A DNA stretch of 64,000 bases from Owenia fusiformis (lineage: Eukaryota; Annelida; Polychaeta; Sabellida; Oweniidae). Under the pieces are notes generated by a model that was given only the letters and a program-made list of their open reading frames with translations, did no database searches and was not told where the DNA came from. The DNA is taken from contig CAIIXF020000003.1 of assembly GCA_903813345.2 (NCBI GenBank), positions 10,492,931-10,556,930 on the forward strand, in the 5' to 3' direction. The position numbers and the translations under genes were made by a program. This document shows, piece by piece, positions 1 to 10,944 of the stretch; position 1 is the stretch's first letter; the number at the start of each line of letters is the position of its first letter.

Positions 1-27
1 GTAATTACTTTGTATCTCATTCTGTTT

Positions 28-187
28 GCAGAATGTGGCGACTACCAGAACATTTTAAGAATGCTAATTTCTGGAGGACCTTCCCGTTCGAGTGCGTTCA
101 TGAAGTTTGTAAATAGACCCCAAACGGTTTTAAGTACGTACGTCCAGTCCGTTCGTACACAGTTGAAGCCCGTTTTCGAGAACGTAT
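28..187 (+). mobile_element. Truncated copy of the 45.2-46.0 kb TIR element (right part)
   Basis: This stretch aligns closely with about 45815-45966, with shared blocks such as 'CCCGTTCGAGT', 'GAAGTTTGTAAATAGA' and 'AGTTGAAGCCCGTTTTCGAG'. It stops before the terminal 'AGTTTGGTGTGATAG' inverted repeat seen at 45 kb, so the right end is lost. It is non-coding; the short open frame across it is incidental. Confidence 0.7.
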
Positions 188-270
188 TGGTTTTCTTTGT
201 TTATGCAGGCCAATCTGATAACGTTTTGATTGGTCAATCAGCCTGAAGTCACACGTCGTCATGCGATCTT

Positions 271-819
271 TTTTTATATTTTTTTTATTTCAAAGAATAA
301 GCATGTTTAAGCAATTGCAAAAAACAATTACAGTACAGTTACATGATAAACATACATTTTACAATACAGTATTGGTTAAAAGTTAGTCTTGAAGAGACGT
401 TATACCATTGGCATTTTATACAAAGGAAAAAATCATCAGTTTCATTTGTTTAATTTTGCTTCCATGATTTTCTACTTATCGCCTCTGCCAACCCGTTTGT
501 CCATAATAAAATATTCCTTCACATTACTTATAAAACCTTTAAGTGTTGGTTTTAGCATAGAATATTTGCACAAATAAACATACCTTTTAAAAATACATAG
601 CATATTATTTAGGATGATTGTCTTCTCATTTATACTCTCAGGTCCTATCAATACATTTTGTTTAGTACATAACAATGTGAGCTCTAAAGGGAACCATTGT
701 TTAATGCCCTTTAATAAGGCACTTACAATAGTACATTCATACAGAAGATGGCAAATTGTTTCGGGATTTGCTTTACAAAAAGTGCAAATGTTTGACTCTA
801 CGAGTCCACACATTTTTAG
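271..819 (-). mobile_element. 5'-truncated LINE fragment (3' end of ORF2)
   Basis: On the minus strand the block ends in a T/A-rich tail at 268-290. It begins with an open frame (813 to 472) containing a CxxC...H....C zinc-knuckle-like motif ('CTFCKANPETICHLLYEC'), followed by a basic tail, as in the C-terminus of L1/Tx1-type non-LTR retrotransposon proteins. It is flanked by the 8-bp direct repeat GCGATCTT (263-270 and 820-827). The empty site is approximated by the 14.18-kb repeat copy. Only the last ~110 codons remain, so it is non-functional. Confidence 0.75.
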
Positions 820-904
820 GCGATCTTGTCAATCAATAATGCTTCGCGATACCCCTGAATGCGTAGGTATTGTGGAAATATCGAAACCGCTGAATAACTT
901 AGCA

Positions 905-1235
905 TAATAGTACAACAACGTCATTTCTAAGGGCAATATAGTGAAATATTGGACCGAGGGCCGAAGGCCCAAGCTCCAATATTTCACTATATTGCTCGCA
1001 GAAATAACGTTATTAGTATTATTACCACCGTTAACGACCAGGGCTGAAATAGCTAGAAAATCTTACGCACTGAACGATATCTAATTTCCCGGGGAAAAAT
1101 TGCCGGTCCAGAATATATTCTAGACCGGTCCATATGGACCACCACTATGACGTCACACATTTCTCAGGTCGATACAGTAAAATGAATGCCTTCTAAACTA
1201 GCACTAAAACCCCTAGAACTGGCCCGGCAAGGTGA
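905..1235. mobile_element. Inserted hairpin (MITE-like) element
   Basis: Absent from the paralogous site near 14275. It contains a long imperfect palindrome at about 918-1012. The arms are 'GCAATATAGTGAAATATTGG' and its complement, extended by AACGTCATTTCT and AGAAATAACGTT. A second short palindrome (CCGGTCCAGAATATATTCTAGACCGG-type, 1112-1137) lies downstream. No coding capacity. Confidence 0.6.
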
Positions 1236-1374
1236 TAACAATATCAGCGGATATGTATTGGATTGTACAAGGCGGTAATAATTCAAGATCAGATATTAAG
1301 TAAAAAAAATACCGACTTGGGCAAAATAGAAATCAAGATAAGTATAAGAGACCCACTTTACTGTATGTCATATT

Positions 1375-1550
1375 CTTGGAACTATTGTATAGAGTATACA
1401 ACTATCAGCTTGTTTTTATGTTGTAATAGAAAAGTTACAATATATATGTACATATTCTCTTGTATATGTCATATTCTTAGAACTATTGTCGTATGTTATT
1501 TCTGTAAAAGTAAAGCTACAATGATGCAATTTCCAAGATCAGATATCTTC
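1375..1550 (-). repeat. Short array of the ~100-bp satellite
   Basis: About two degenerate units in reverse orientation relative to the arrays at 21.9 and 32.2 kb. Hallmarks are the complements of 'AAGAATATGACATACACAAG' and 'CATATTGTAACTTTACTATT'. It lies downstream of the glycosyltransferase pseudogene, as the 21.9-kb array lies downstream of the intact gene. Confidence 0.7.
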
Positions 1551-1608
1551 AAGGAGCATTTCAAACGATTATTACCGTGAATGATGTAACACTCTTGTAA
1601 TGCGTGTG

Positions 1609-2106
1609 GTACACCCCCCTCCATAAGTTTGAACCGGAAGTGTTTATATTGGATAGCATCTCAAATCGGGTGTCGACTTTTGGCAAGCAGACGAAGATAC
1701 CTCAAGAAAAGCCGGAGATTATCGAAGATTGCCGGAGCTTTTCTTTGCAAACGAAGTTGGCCGAGAGTACCACGAATGTGAAGAGGACGTCTCTAATTGG
1801 TCAAAAATAGGGGCTCGGCATTCTCCGTCAGATTGAATCGGCAAAATTCGGTTGTATGGCTTACCTTCGGTTGTATGGCTTACCTTTGGCTGCATGGCCC
1901 AACCTCGATTGATTGGAAAAGATGCTGTCCCATATCAAATCTTGTCAGTGATTGAATCTAAATTTTGCTTATTTAGATTTCAATAATTTGGATATTTTTA
2001 CAAAATTGATCAATTTCATTCAATCGCAAGATATTAACAGGCTTTTATAAGTGATCTGAAATGATCTGAAACTTGCAATTATGAAACTTATGGAGGGGAG
2101 TGTACC
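1609..2106. mobile_element. 498-bp TIR element in the pseudogene 3' flank
   Basis: The ends are near-perfect inverted repeats of ~22 bp: GTACACCCCCCTCCATAAG... and its complement ending ...CTTATGGAGGGGAGTGTACC. The same site in the intact gene's 3' flank holds a 101-bp relative (21684-21784) with the same termini, so the insertion predates the duplication and the interior changed afterwards. The interior has three degenerate copies of 'CGGTTGTATGGCTTACC' at 1850-1910 and no intact ORF. Confidence 0.7.
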
Positions 2107-2143
2107 AATGATGCATATGTTACAATTCTTTGGAATTTCTTAA

Positions 2144-4786
2144 AATGGTGAGAGAACTTTCGGACTTTTTCTAAAATTGTCTGCCATCGTTGTGTTAAAT
2201 CAGTTTTTACTTTCTTGTTATATTCACGCATTTCATCAGACACTTTTCCTCAGATCAGTGTTTTCTAGTTTCTCGATCAGATCTTTGTACGTATCGAAGT
2301 AAACAATATGTGGCCATTGGTAAAAATCTGAGTACCCAGCCAATATTTTATGGCTTCGAGGTCTTTGTCATTATTTGGGTCTGAAACACTCTCTTGTACG
2401 CCAGGCATTATGGATTTGTCAGGGATTGTGCCGAAAACTGAACTCCAGGTTCGCTCGTTTAGGACATTATAGGTGAGTTGCCAACTAGAAAGTAAATCGA
2501 GAGAGGGGAAAAATAAAGGAATATTCATTCTGTATTGCTCAAACAGGCTCATCACTGCTGATACTTGATAAGGTACATACACAATCCCTCCATGGCTGGC
2601 CAGATCACTGTATTCGTAATGGCCATATAGCTTACGAAGTGGAGTCAGACTTACATTGGATTCTTTTTTTGCCTTGTTGAATTCATCAAGGAATATCTTT
2701 TCGAATCCAGCTTTGTGAACAGGACTAAGAAGATAACCCGGCCGAGTGGGGTTGTATTCAAAGTCAACATACCCACACTAACTTGGTAAAAGTGTTGGTG
2801 TGATTCCTGTAAAGTATCGCACATACTCCAAATCGTGCTGATTGTTTGCCCCTACCGTATTTTGTGGCTGCTCTGAAATACGTTTTAAATTCAGATTCCA
2901 AGCATTCCAACGCTCCTTCGTGTGTCTTCCCATCTCGAAACGCGTGGAGGGTAAAACAATTATTGATTTGTTGAATGGCATGAACATTTCGCACATCGAC
3001 GATGGATGGAAATAAACAAATGCGTCCACCTTTTCTATTTCAGGGTCATCCTTGTGTGTTTCATAAAACTCTGTATAGATGGCGGGTCTGTCCAAGTTAA
3101 TGCCATTCCCCTTATTCAAAACTTTCAAACCTGTTGCACAGGCTTTCGTGAGATGACAATGCCCAGACAGGCTCTTATCAATAAACGTAACTCCTATTGC
3201 TCCAAGGAAAGATTTAAGGTCATTTATGGGACTTATATGGAAATCGTTGCTCCATATTACAATTGGTCTAGTTTTTGCTGAAGTTGGAACAATCGTTGTT
3301 TCTTGAGCTTTGGCAGATGATGCGTTTGTACATTCTGGTGGTAATTTCTTAGATTAGATTTATTATATCAAGAATATTTGTCTTGGAATGTCATATTGGT
3401 CATAAACCCCACCAATGTGCTCTTTGCTGTTTTGGGCCACTGGAAACGGATGTGAGCTAGTATACTTCTTACATGATACACTGTCATGGCAGTAAAAGTG
3501 ATCTTTTGCTTTTGGCCAAACCATATTATTTAAAAAGTTCATATCCTCCAAGTACCCCGAACCGTATTGTGATGACAACTTGCTCCATGGTTTATCAAAT
3601 ATTTTCAAAATAGCTATAGGCTTACCTCCGAATAATCCACCACTTAGGGGAAAATTACCGTGACTAGGATGATCGCGAATACAGTGGAAGGGTTTGTCTG
3701 TATGTAACCACGCTTGTAGGCTTACTGTTGCAGCATCACGCTCCGCAAGTCGACTGTCCGCATCTCTTACTATAAACCGTTCGATTGTCAAGTCATCTGC
3801 GACCATGAAACGCCATATCATTGGTGCTAAGGTCACATTCTGTGTATCCAACGTATTGCGCCATATATGGTATATCTTTTGGAGTTTCCCCATAGACTCA
3901 TTGAAATAATCCAATCAGTCCTTTTACTTTGTATAGATTTCAAGCTATGTGTATAGTGCTCTAACATCGGTTTGTATTTGGTTACCAAAGATTTGATTAG
4001 ATCTGGTTTATTGATGGTTTTTAGATCACGCTCAGCAGTCAGAGCTCCTGATGTAATAGGAATGTTTGACGTGTAATTTGGAAAGTATAGATCATAGATC
4101 CAATGATCAACATCTGAATCCATTATATCTGGTGGAAATACAGATCCAAATATGTCCATGTGAGTTTTGTGAATAAAATAGGACATTTTTAGACATTTCC
4201 GGAACTCCTGTTTACAATCAAAAACAATCCCAACTTCTCTGTCCTTGCGATTCCGTAATTCATTCATATACACTTCTGCCCAGTTCTGTGATGTTGACAA
4301 AAACGTCTGATTATCAGTCATTTTGTAAATGTACGATGCCCCTGATAAATAGGCTATATACATGATATCATTGAGACCTCTACCTGTGTGGCCCCGATAA
4401 TCAATATCTGGGACGATTCGCAATGTTACATTAAACATTTTTGAACAATTTTCGAAAGATATTCATGATGACGTCATATTCAGTCACTTCTTGTTTTGGA
4501 ATAAATATTGCATAGTTGTATCTCTTTGAAGCAGCTTTACAAAACGAAGTGAGGAAATTTTGAAAAAACGGAATAGTTTGAGAGGTTTTTTGAAGGTTAC
4601 ATGCGACACATACCAGTGCTATATTCGGTTTAAATACTTCCCTGCTGTTTTCAGACTTAAAAATCTTTGAAAGTGCTCCGGGTAACTCAAATTGTTGAGT
4701 ATCATGATTGATATCCCTAACAGTAAAATAACGACAGCTACCTTACGTGGGTTCATCATTTTCTTCCAGCAAATGTTTTTAGCCAT
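2144..4786 (-). pseudogene. Broken paralogue of the 18.8-kb glycosyltransferase gene
   Basis: Read on the minus strand from the ATG at 4786, this parallels nearly the full 938-codon gene at 18835-21651 at high similarity. Lesions visible by comparison: an 11-bp deletion near 4452 (frameshift after the MNIF segment); a ~140-bp deletion near 3851 that removes about residues 325-371; a 1-bp loss near 3372 leading to an immediate stop; a Tyr-to-stop change (TAG) at 2778-2780; a 1-bp deletion near 2335; and loss of the native stop codon. Small in-frame insertions also occur near 3716 and 2562. The putative catalytic RDxDSR-type motif is still readable ('RDADSRLAERDAATV'). The N-terminal hydrophobic segment is preserved for ~30 codons. 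The protein cannot be made as one chain. It could only be transcribed as an RNA partly antisense to the intact gene. Confidence 0.93.
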
Positions 4787-5102
4787 TTTATCCTCCTATA
4801 CAGTTTAATTATTCGTATCCTTTCTTCTCACTATTTAAAATATAAATGTCTTTATTTGTTCTTTTGTTTGCTCGCAATGCAAAATTTATTTTTCTCATAG
4901 TCCAAAATCTAATAACTTATTATCAAAATGCCGTATGCTTGAGTAAATTGTAATTTTATATTATTATAAACGCTGCATTCAGTTCATCGTCTCTATCTGC
5001 CATAAAACGGAGATGCCTTTTACATATGACATCTCCAAGAGATGATATTGACAAGTGAAAAACATATTGTAAACATTGTAATCTAGTGCCAAATTAATTT
5101 TG
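4787..5102 (-). other. 5' flank shared with the intact glycosyltransferase gene
   Basis: The reverse complement aligns with 18522-18834. Shared blocks are 'GATTACAATGTT', 'TTGATAATAAGTTGATAAATTGG' (approximate) and 'GTGAGAAGA..GGA'. Homology stops at, or just beyond, the TACAGGGTGT terminus at 5102. The TATAAAA present upstream of the intact gene reads TATATTTTAAAT here. Confidence 0.6.
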
Positions 5103-5425
5103 TACAGGGTGTTAAAAAAACGCAACCCAACGAAATCGATATATTTTGGAAAATACTAATTCAATTGTGTTCATATTTTCAGGAAAGAAGAGACTGTATA
5201 TGTATAGCTCCTGTTGTTAGTTAGTTGTAAAACATGATGTCTTGTACACCTGCTCAAAAGACAGTTGTACTAAGAAAATACGAAAATCTTTCCAAATCTA
5301 AGTGGGATTTTATCAATGTGTGCCTCAATGATCCCATTAATACTAAGGTTATTTCATTTTCTAACCGTTTCACAAACATTTCTTTTCATATAATACTTCT
5401 AAATTGGCATCATTTCCATGTTTAA
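5102..5425 (+). mobile_element. Possible mariner/Tc1 terminus and remnant
   Basis: It starts with TACAGGGTGTTAAAAAAACG, a typical Tc1/mariner-style terminus. The related sequence TACAGGGTGTCAAAAAATAA occurs in the same relative position, complemented, at 18502-18521. A 63-codon frame (5234-5425, beginning MMSCTPAQKTVVLRKYENL) lies inside, but I cannot match it firmly to a transposase. No opposite terminus was found. Confidence 0.35.
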
Positions 5426-5429
5426 ATTG

Positions 5430-6105
5430 CTTTTACAGTTTTTGGCCATTGAGATTATCTCTATCATCATATTTCATTCCACAAACGAAATATCAATTAT
5501 TTTGTCCTGTATTTCAGTTTTAGTCATTATTTTGAAACATTGAATACATGTTTTATTGGCAGGTTAAAATGGTGCTCATTAACTAAGTCCAATATTCAGC
5601 GTCCCTTTAATACATTAATACATATCATCTGAATCTCAATTTAATTTTGATTTGAATTGATTCTCATAGGGACCCATATACGGGACTTTTCCCACCGTTC
5701 TTGGTTGAGTTTAAGTCATGGCTCTAATTGAAAACAATAGTTTGGACATTTCTGGATTATTTTCGATGTCTCCTTTTGTTGATACATCGTTTCTCAAAGT
5801 ATCCATGTCAATTTCTTGACTCTGTTGAAAACCCATGGCCCAATCGACCGTACCTCCTTATCTTATGATGACCGCGCGCACGAAATGATAGAGTGTGGGA
5901 ACCGACGATACGAAATGCTACGGAGATTGCATCTATGAGTCTTGTGTTATTTGACAAATCGAATTATGGGTTCGATGTTTGGTTCATTCATTTGACCAAT
6001 AAAAATCATAACTACCTGGAAAATTTTATGAATAAAGTATGTAAAAAATGAATTAAAACGTTAAATTAAGAAGCAAAAGTCTTTTCTGGGTCACTGCGAA
6101 TGGCA
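5430..6105. other. No feature recognised
   Basis: AT-rich sequence without a supportable ORF, repeat or structure. Confidence 0.5.
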
Positions 6106-6109
6106 TGAT

Positions 6110-6448
6110 TTCCTCGAGTCTCTTCAGTTGCAAGGCAACCATACTGGGACCGATTCGCGTCGTTCCACTACTGCCCTTGGTGGGGGCCCGCTACCATACT
6201 ATATGACTCCCGGAGTTTACTAAAGCACGTTAGTGGAGGAACCAACCACAGTCTCACAATCTGTCTCCGGCAAGAGCGGCCAGAGAACCAACCCATGCCA
6301 AGGGCCGGTAAACGGTTGGACCTTCGGACCGGGTGTCCGTAGTGACAATGATCAACAACTCCGTACCTGGGGCTCGAACGCGGGACCTCCGTATCCCACT
6401 ACGTTCAACCGCAAAGTAGCCTCAGTCTACGCCACTGGGCTACCCTGC
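6110..6448 (-). mobile_element. tRNA-derived SINE
   Basis: The minus strand starts with a tRNA-like head: A box 'TAGCCCAGTGGCGTAGAC' near 6443-6426 and B box 'GCGTTCGAGCCC' near 6382-6371. A GC-rich body continues to about 6110. GC content is clearly above the AT-rich surroundings. The A-to-B distance is longer than in a normal tRNA, so this is a SINE or tRNA relic and not a functional tRNA. I did not find clear direct repeats, so the 3' boundary is approximate. No other copy is in the window. Confidence 0.65.
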
Positions 6449-6459
6449 TTAGGTGTCAA

Positions 6460-8025
6460 AACTGCTAAAATAATGTAGTTATTACAATTATTTGCATGGT
6501 TAAACATGATATTACATTTTTTAATTGATTAATCTAATTTAGTTGGAATCGAAGTTCGAGCAACGATCAAGGCAATGCAATCAACAACTCTTGCAAATGT
6601 GTACGGGAGTCGTAAAGACAGAAAGTACAAGAATCGTGATCAATATAAAGAATAATATTTAAGACACATATTTGAATATCGGGTAGGAGAAATATTCCAA
6701 GATGAAGAAGAATCATCTAGAACATTTGATTTGTTGCTAATATATCATTTGCGTCTCAAATAAATGAAATACAAAATATCGCGGTCCACTTTATCCGATG
6801 AGTGAAGGCAATTATAATTGACGCATCTAGATCGCTCAATATAACGGTAAGTGAATACTAGGTTTGTGTAGAAACGTCCATGAAAATAAGCTATTTCGAT
6901 GCTTGAAATAATCTGATTACGCTTATTGTTAATTACGCGTGGCTATATTAAACACAAGTGTTGTGTAGAACAAAAACAAGAAAACTGAAAGACCTATTAG
7001 GGAACTGTACTTCAGTTTCAAAGTTTTCAAGATATTTCCGCATGTTCAAAAACACAAATTTATATTTTAGCCTAGGCTATCCATATTTTGTCAGATATCA
7101 CCAATTCATATTACAGGGAAAACATAATCATGTTTCCCAAAAGAATTTACACTCGCTACTCAAAATGAGGCACGGATACAAGTACAGAGAATAGCCTAGT
7201 GAAGGCATCTATCTAGTAGAAGCTTTTCCACAAAGCTTTGAAATCTCGTTAAGGTCTCGTTTTAATGAGATTCTAGTAGATCTGCATTTTTAACAACTAA
7301 AGACTAACATTTTCGTCTATTTGAATTCTGTATGTAATTATCTATCAAAACAACTTAGTTTTTGCACTGTTTTTACCTTTGTTCAAATTCTAGAGATTTT
7401 CAAGTTTTCTAAAAAATGGTCGGGGTGAGTGACTCTTGTCATGTTATTTAGCCCTCCCAATACTCATGAAGCCATCTATTTTCCATTTATATGGAAATGG
7501 TCAATTCTACAGAATCAGACTTTTTGGGGAATGCGTTAAGCGGGGACGTACCACATCCTTTCAGGGTGTATCATTAACATTCAGGTTAAATTCTCTATTT
7601 TGTTCAGGTAAATATATATCGCAAAAATAATGGTGTGCTTAACGTGTGGACTGTCATGCTTTACCACGATGAATAAATGAACGTTAACCTTTATTAACAA
7701 GTGAATCCCCTGGAACTTTCAAAAAGTGACCCCCCCCCCTTTGCAAATCCTGGCTACGGGCCTGCTGATTTGTGATTTAAATTTCAAAAATACACTCTGT
7801 GTTTATGCCATGGACTCTAAATGCATCAGATAGCCTCAGACTTAAAAAAAAAACCACGATATATCATTGTATGTAAGTTGTATTGTGTATTGTGATGTGG
7901 AAGTTTAGGATCAGATTTGTAAGACTAGGTACTAGTATTTCCTAATGCTAAAGACGTGAGCTTAAATTTGGGACATGCGGATGTTAAGACGTAAGCATGT
8001 ATAAATTAGAAAAAACGTGACGCGA
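6460..8025. other. No gene; a poly-C run and a possible TE terminus
   Basis: No supportable gene. At 7730-7768 a C-homopolymer is followed by 'AATCCTGGCTACGGGCCTG', whose complement resembles 'CAGGCCCGTAGCCAGGATT'-type ends of DNA elements. No partner end was identified. Confidence 0.4.
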
Positions 8026-8029
8026 CTGA

Positions 8030-8112
8030 GAAATCGAAGGTCGAATAAAGTATTCCCAAAAAATCTTGACACCCAGTAAGTCGTAGGTCGTAGGGTCGAA
8101 TGGGTTTTAGCA
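8030..8112 (+). repeat. Dispersed repeat, 'TTGACACCCAGTAAGTCGTAGG' family, copy 1
   Basis: Shares 'CTTGACACCCAGTAAGTCGT' and 'GGGTCGAAKGGTTTT' with copies at 57296-57396 (+) and 54888-54985 (-). The unit is a short, non-coding, palindrome-like block of GGTCGAAGG/CCTTCGACC words. Confidence 0.7.
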
Positions 8113-8322
8113 CATTCCGGGGGCATATTGTCTCTTTTATTATTAAATGTATACAATCCTTGTGTTATTATTAAAAGCAATCTTGTAATGTAATTTTGAG
8201 TATTTGAATGATTGTAAAATTAGTAACATTTTGTGTACAACACTAATGTCTGCAGATTTGTTCGATCTACACTACGGAGCTTTGATCAAGCAAATGACAG
8301 TTTACCACCAGAAGTTGAATAA

Positions 8323-10936
8323 TTTTTTTTTTTTAATAATCATTTATTTCAAATATATACTATACATACAATAATACAAATAACGTTTGACTAGGTTACA
8401 AGTAACATTATTGTCAAACTAAAAACTTTAATGTAGTTACATTCATAAATTTTTACTTTACAAAGAAAGATTCATTATTTTATTTAAAATGGTCAAGTTG
8501 TGTGCTTAATGTGTAGAGTTTGGTTACGGGTCCAGTAGGTCTTTGGTGGATTGCAAAAATGATACACTTGCTTTGATTATTAAAATATAAGTATTATGAT
8601 CAAAATCAGGGTGACCAAATAAAAGCATGTCTATTTTATCAGAAGAATTACAATCTAAAAATGCACTTAAGCAATCCGCCATATGGAGATCTCTAAGGAG
8701 TTGACATCTTGGGTTCGTGTATAGAGGGCACTGTAGAAAAAAGTGCTTTGGTGTTTCAGAGCGATGACCACAGGCACATTCTGGTGAAGGCACGTTGTTA
8801 AAATTATGTGCAAAAAGCTGGCTTTTCAAATAAAGATCTACTCTGAGTCTATTAAATGAAACTTCATTTTTCCTTTTAACATTACTATAAGTTATGAAAT
8901 TTGTACCATTGAAATTTTCAAAATGTGCCTTGATCCTGCGTTTAAAAATTGAAATTCGCTCACAATTTCTTATATCATCAGGTAAAGTATTCCAAGTTTC
9001 AATTGCTGCATAGAAAGTAGATTTCTCAAACCTTTTACTTATATCTAAAGGAATATTGTATTCTCTGAAAGCTCTTAGAGTTCGAGTTGGAATATTTCTG
9101 CAACCATTGAAAACTTGACTTACATATGGTGCTATTAAATTATGTCTGCTTTTGAAAAGAAAAGTACATAAATGAGATTTTCTTCTATCTGGTAACTTTG
9201 TCCAATTTAAAATATCTAACACCTTCTGAGTGCTAGAGCCATACAGAGCGCCAGTTATCAAACAAGCTGCATTATATTGAAGTCTGTCTAACTTAATCAA
9301 GGATAATTCAGGAGCACTAGAATATAAGATATCACCATAGTCAATTCGACTCAAAATGAAGGCATTATAAATGGTTTCTAAGTGTTTAGATCTTAAAACA
9401 TGAGTCAACCTTTGAAAAGGGTTTAGCAAAGCTTGAGACTGTTTTATTAATTCGTTAATATGCTCTTTAAAGGTTAGTTTTTGATCTAAAATGATACCCA
9501 GGTGCTTATGGGTATTTTGTTTATCTATTGGGTTAGTTCCCAAAAATAAAATTGGTTCATTTTGAATAACAGTTGTTGGTGAAGTGAAAGTCAAGTCAAC
9601 GGATTTTGAGGCTTTAAAGTTCATTTGCCATGTTTGGGCCCAGTTATATATTTTGTTAAGATCTTGTTGTAAATCAAGACAATTTTGTGGCTGATCTTTC
9701 GGATAGGGGCTAAAAATTGAAGTATCATCTGCATAGATAAACGTTTTGGATTTTAAATTAGTTGGTAGATCATTTATATAGATAAGAAACATCAAAGGCC
9801 CTAAGATGCTACCCTGGGGTACACCTGCATTTAGAAAGTTTGGTTCAGACAAATTTGAAAGTTTTTCATTTATCTTGACCTTAACCTGTCTACCAGAAAG
9901 ATAAGACTTTAAAAGCAAGAGTAAGTCATCTTTTATACCATAAGCTGATATTTTATGAAGCAAAAGATGATGAGGGACAACATCAAATGCTGATGCAAGG
10001 TCCAAAAAGATTGTACGGACATTGTTACCATTATTTAACTCCTCGTGGATACAATGAATAATATAGGCAAGTTGAGATGTGGTATTATGTAAAGGGAGAA
10101 AACCAGATTGGAGGTCATAGAAAAGATTATTCTGACTCATGTGATTAAAGATTCTATTATAAAGCACCTTTTCTAAGATTTTGGACATTGAATTTAAAAT
10201 TGTTATTGGGCGATAGTTTTCAATATTTGATTTATCTTTCTTCTTATGGAGAGGTATTATGATACCTTCTTTCCAAACCTTTGGGAATGAATGTGAATTT
10301 AATATCTTGTTAAACAATAGTGAAAGAGGACAGGCTAAACTGTTTGCAGAATAGAATAACATCCTATTTGTGATACCATCACTGCCACCCCCCTTTGATA
10401 AATCTAAATCTTTCAATAATTTTAAAACTTCTTCTTCACTCGTTTGTATACTACATAAATTATTGTTGCATAAAGTAGGAAACTCTGGTAACACTTCTGG
10501 ATGGACAATATTAATATGATTTTTCTGGGTAAAAAATTTGAGAAAAAGTTCAGCCTTTAGAAGTACCAGCTGATAATTTAGGATTTTCTAAATGTAAAAA
10601 AGGCAGTGATGTGTCAAAGGATTTACCTAGCAATTTCTTAAGAAGTACCCAATAGTCAGATGAGTTTGAATTAAGAATAGATATATTATCACAAGTATTT
10701 TCAATATACGATTGTTTAGCTTCTTTAATTAATTTGACTACCTTATCACTCTGTGTCTTAAATTTATTATAAAAGTCAGGATTATTTGAGCGTTTGAATT
10801 TGTGATGTAATCTGTCACGAATGTTGATCTCTTTTTTGATGTTAGGGGAGAACCATGGTTGATCAGTAGATTTGTGATTAATCTCAAAATTGGGTATACA
10901 ATTTTTGAAAATATCAAAAAGGCTATTTGAGAATCT
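8323..10936 (-). mobile_element. 5'-truncated non-LTR retrotransposon (CR1/Jockey-like)
   Basis: The element lies on the minus strand, with a 3' poly(A) seen as T's at 8323-8334 and flanking 8-bp direct repeats TTGAATAA (8315-8322 and 10937-10944). It contains the reverse transcriptase part of ORF2. The endonuclease and ORF1 are missing because of 5' truncation. About 190 bp of 3' UTR lie between the ORF and the poly(A). The crisp TSD and tail point to a fairly recent target-primed insertion. Confidence 0.93.
8524..10930 (-). pseudogene. LINE ORF2 reverse transcriptase, broken
   Basis: A 656-codon open stretch (10494 to 8524) carries the reverse transcriptase fingers and palm. 'ENYRPITILNSMSKILEK' is near residue 92, and 'AFDVVPHHLLLHKI' near residue 170. 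'GVPQGSILGPLMFLIYINDL' is near residue 224, and the catalytic 'YADDT' near 254. The C-terminal part has a CxC...H...C zinc-like motif ('CACGHRSETPKHFFLQC'). Upstream, the same protein continues in another frame from about 10930 (text such as 'DQPWFSPNIKKEINIRDRL'). One extra base near 10555 creates a frameshift and stop. Without the endonuclease and with this frameshift it is not autonomous. The motif order is that of the CR1/Jockey group; the exact clade is not certain. Confidence 0.9.
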
Positions 10937-10944
10937 TTGAATAA

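Larger units (their letters stand above)
188..1340 (+). repeat. Composite dispersed repeat, interrupted twice (second copy at 14105-14355)
   Basis: Three separated blocks (about 188-270, 820-905 and 1236-1340) match one continuous stretch at 14105-14355. Shared words include 'AGTCACACGTCGT', 'CGCGATACCCCTGA', 'AAACCGCTGAATAACTTA' and 'GATTGTACAAGGCGGTAATA'. The 14-kb copy is the uninterrupted version, so the two intervening pieces here (a LINE fragment and a hairpin element) are insertions. In both places the repeat is followed by the ~100-bp satellite. Confidence 0.75.
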
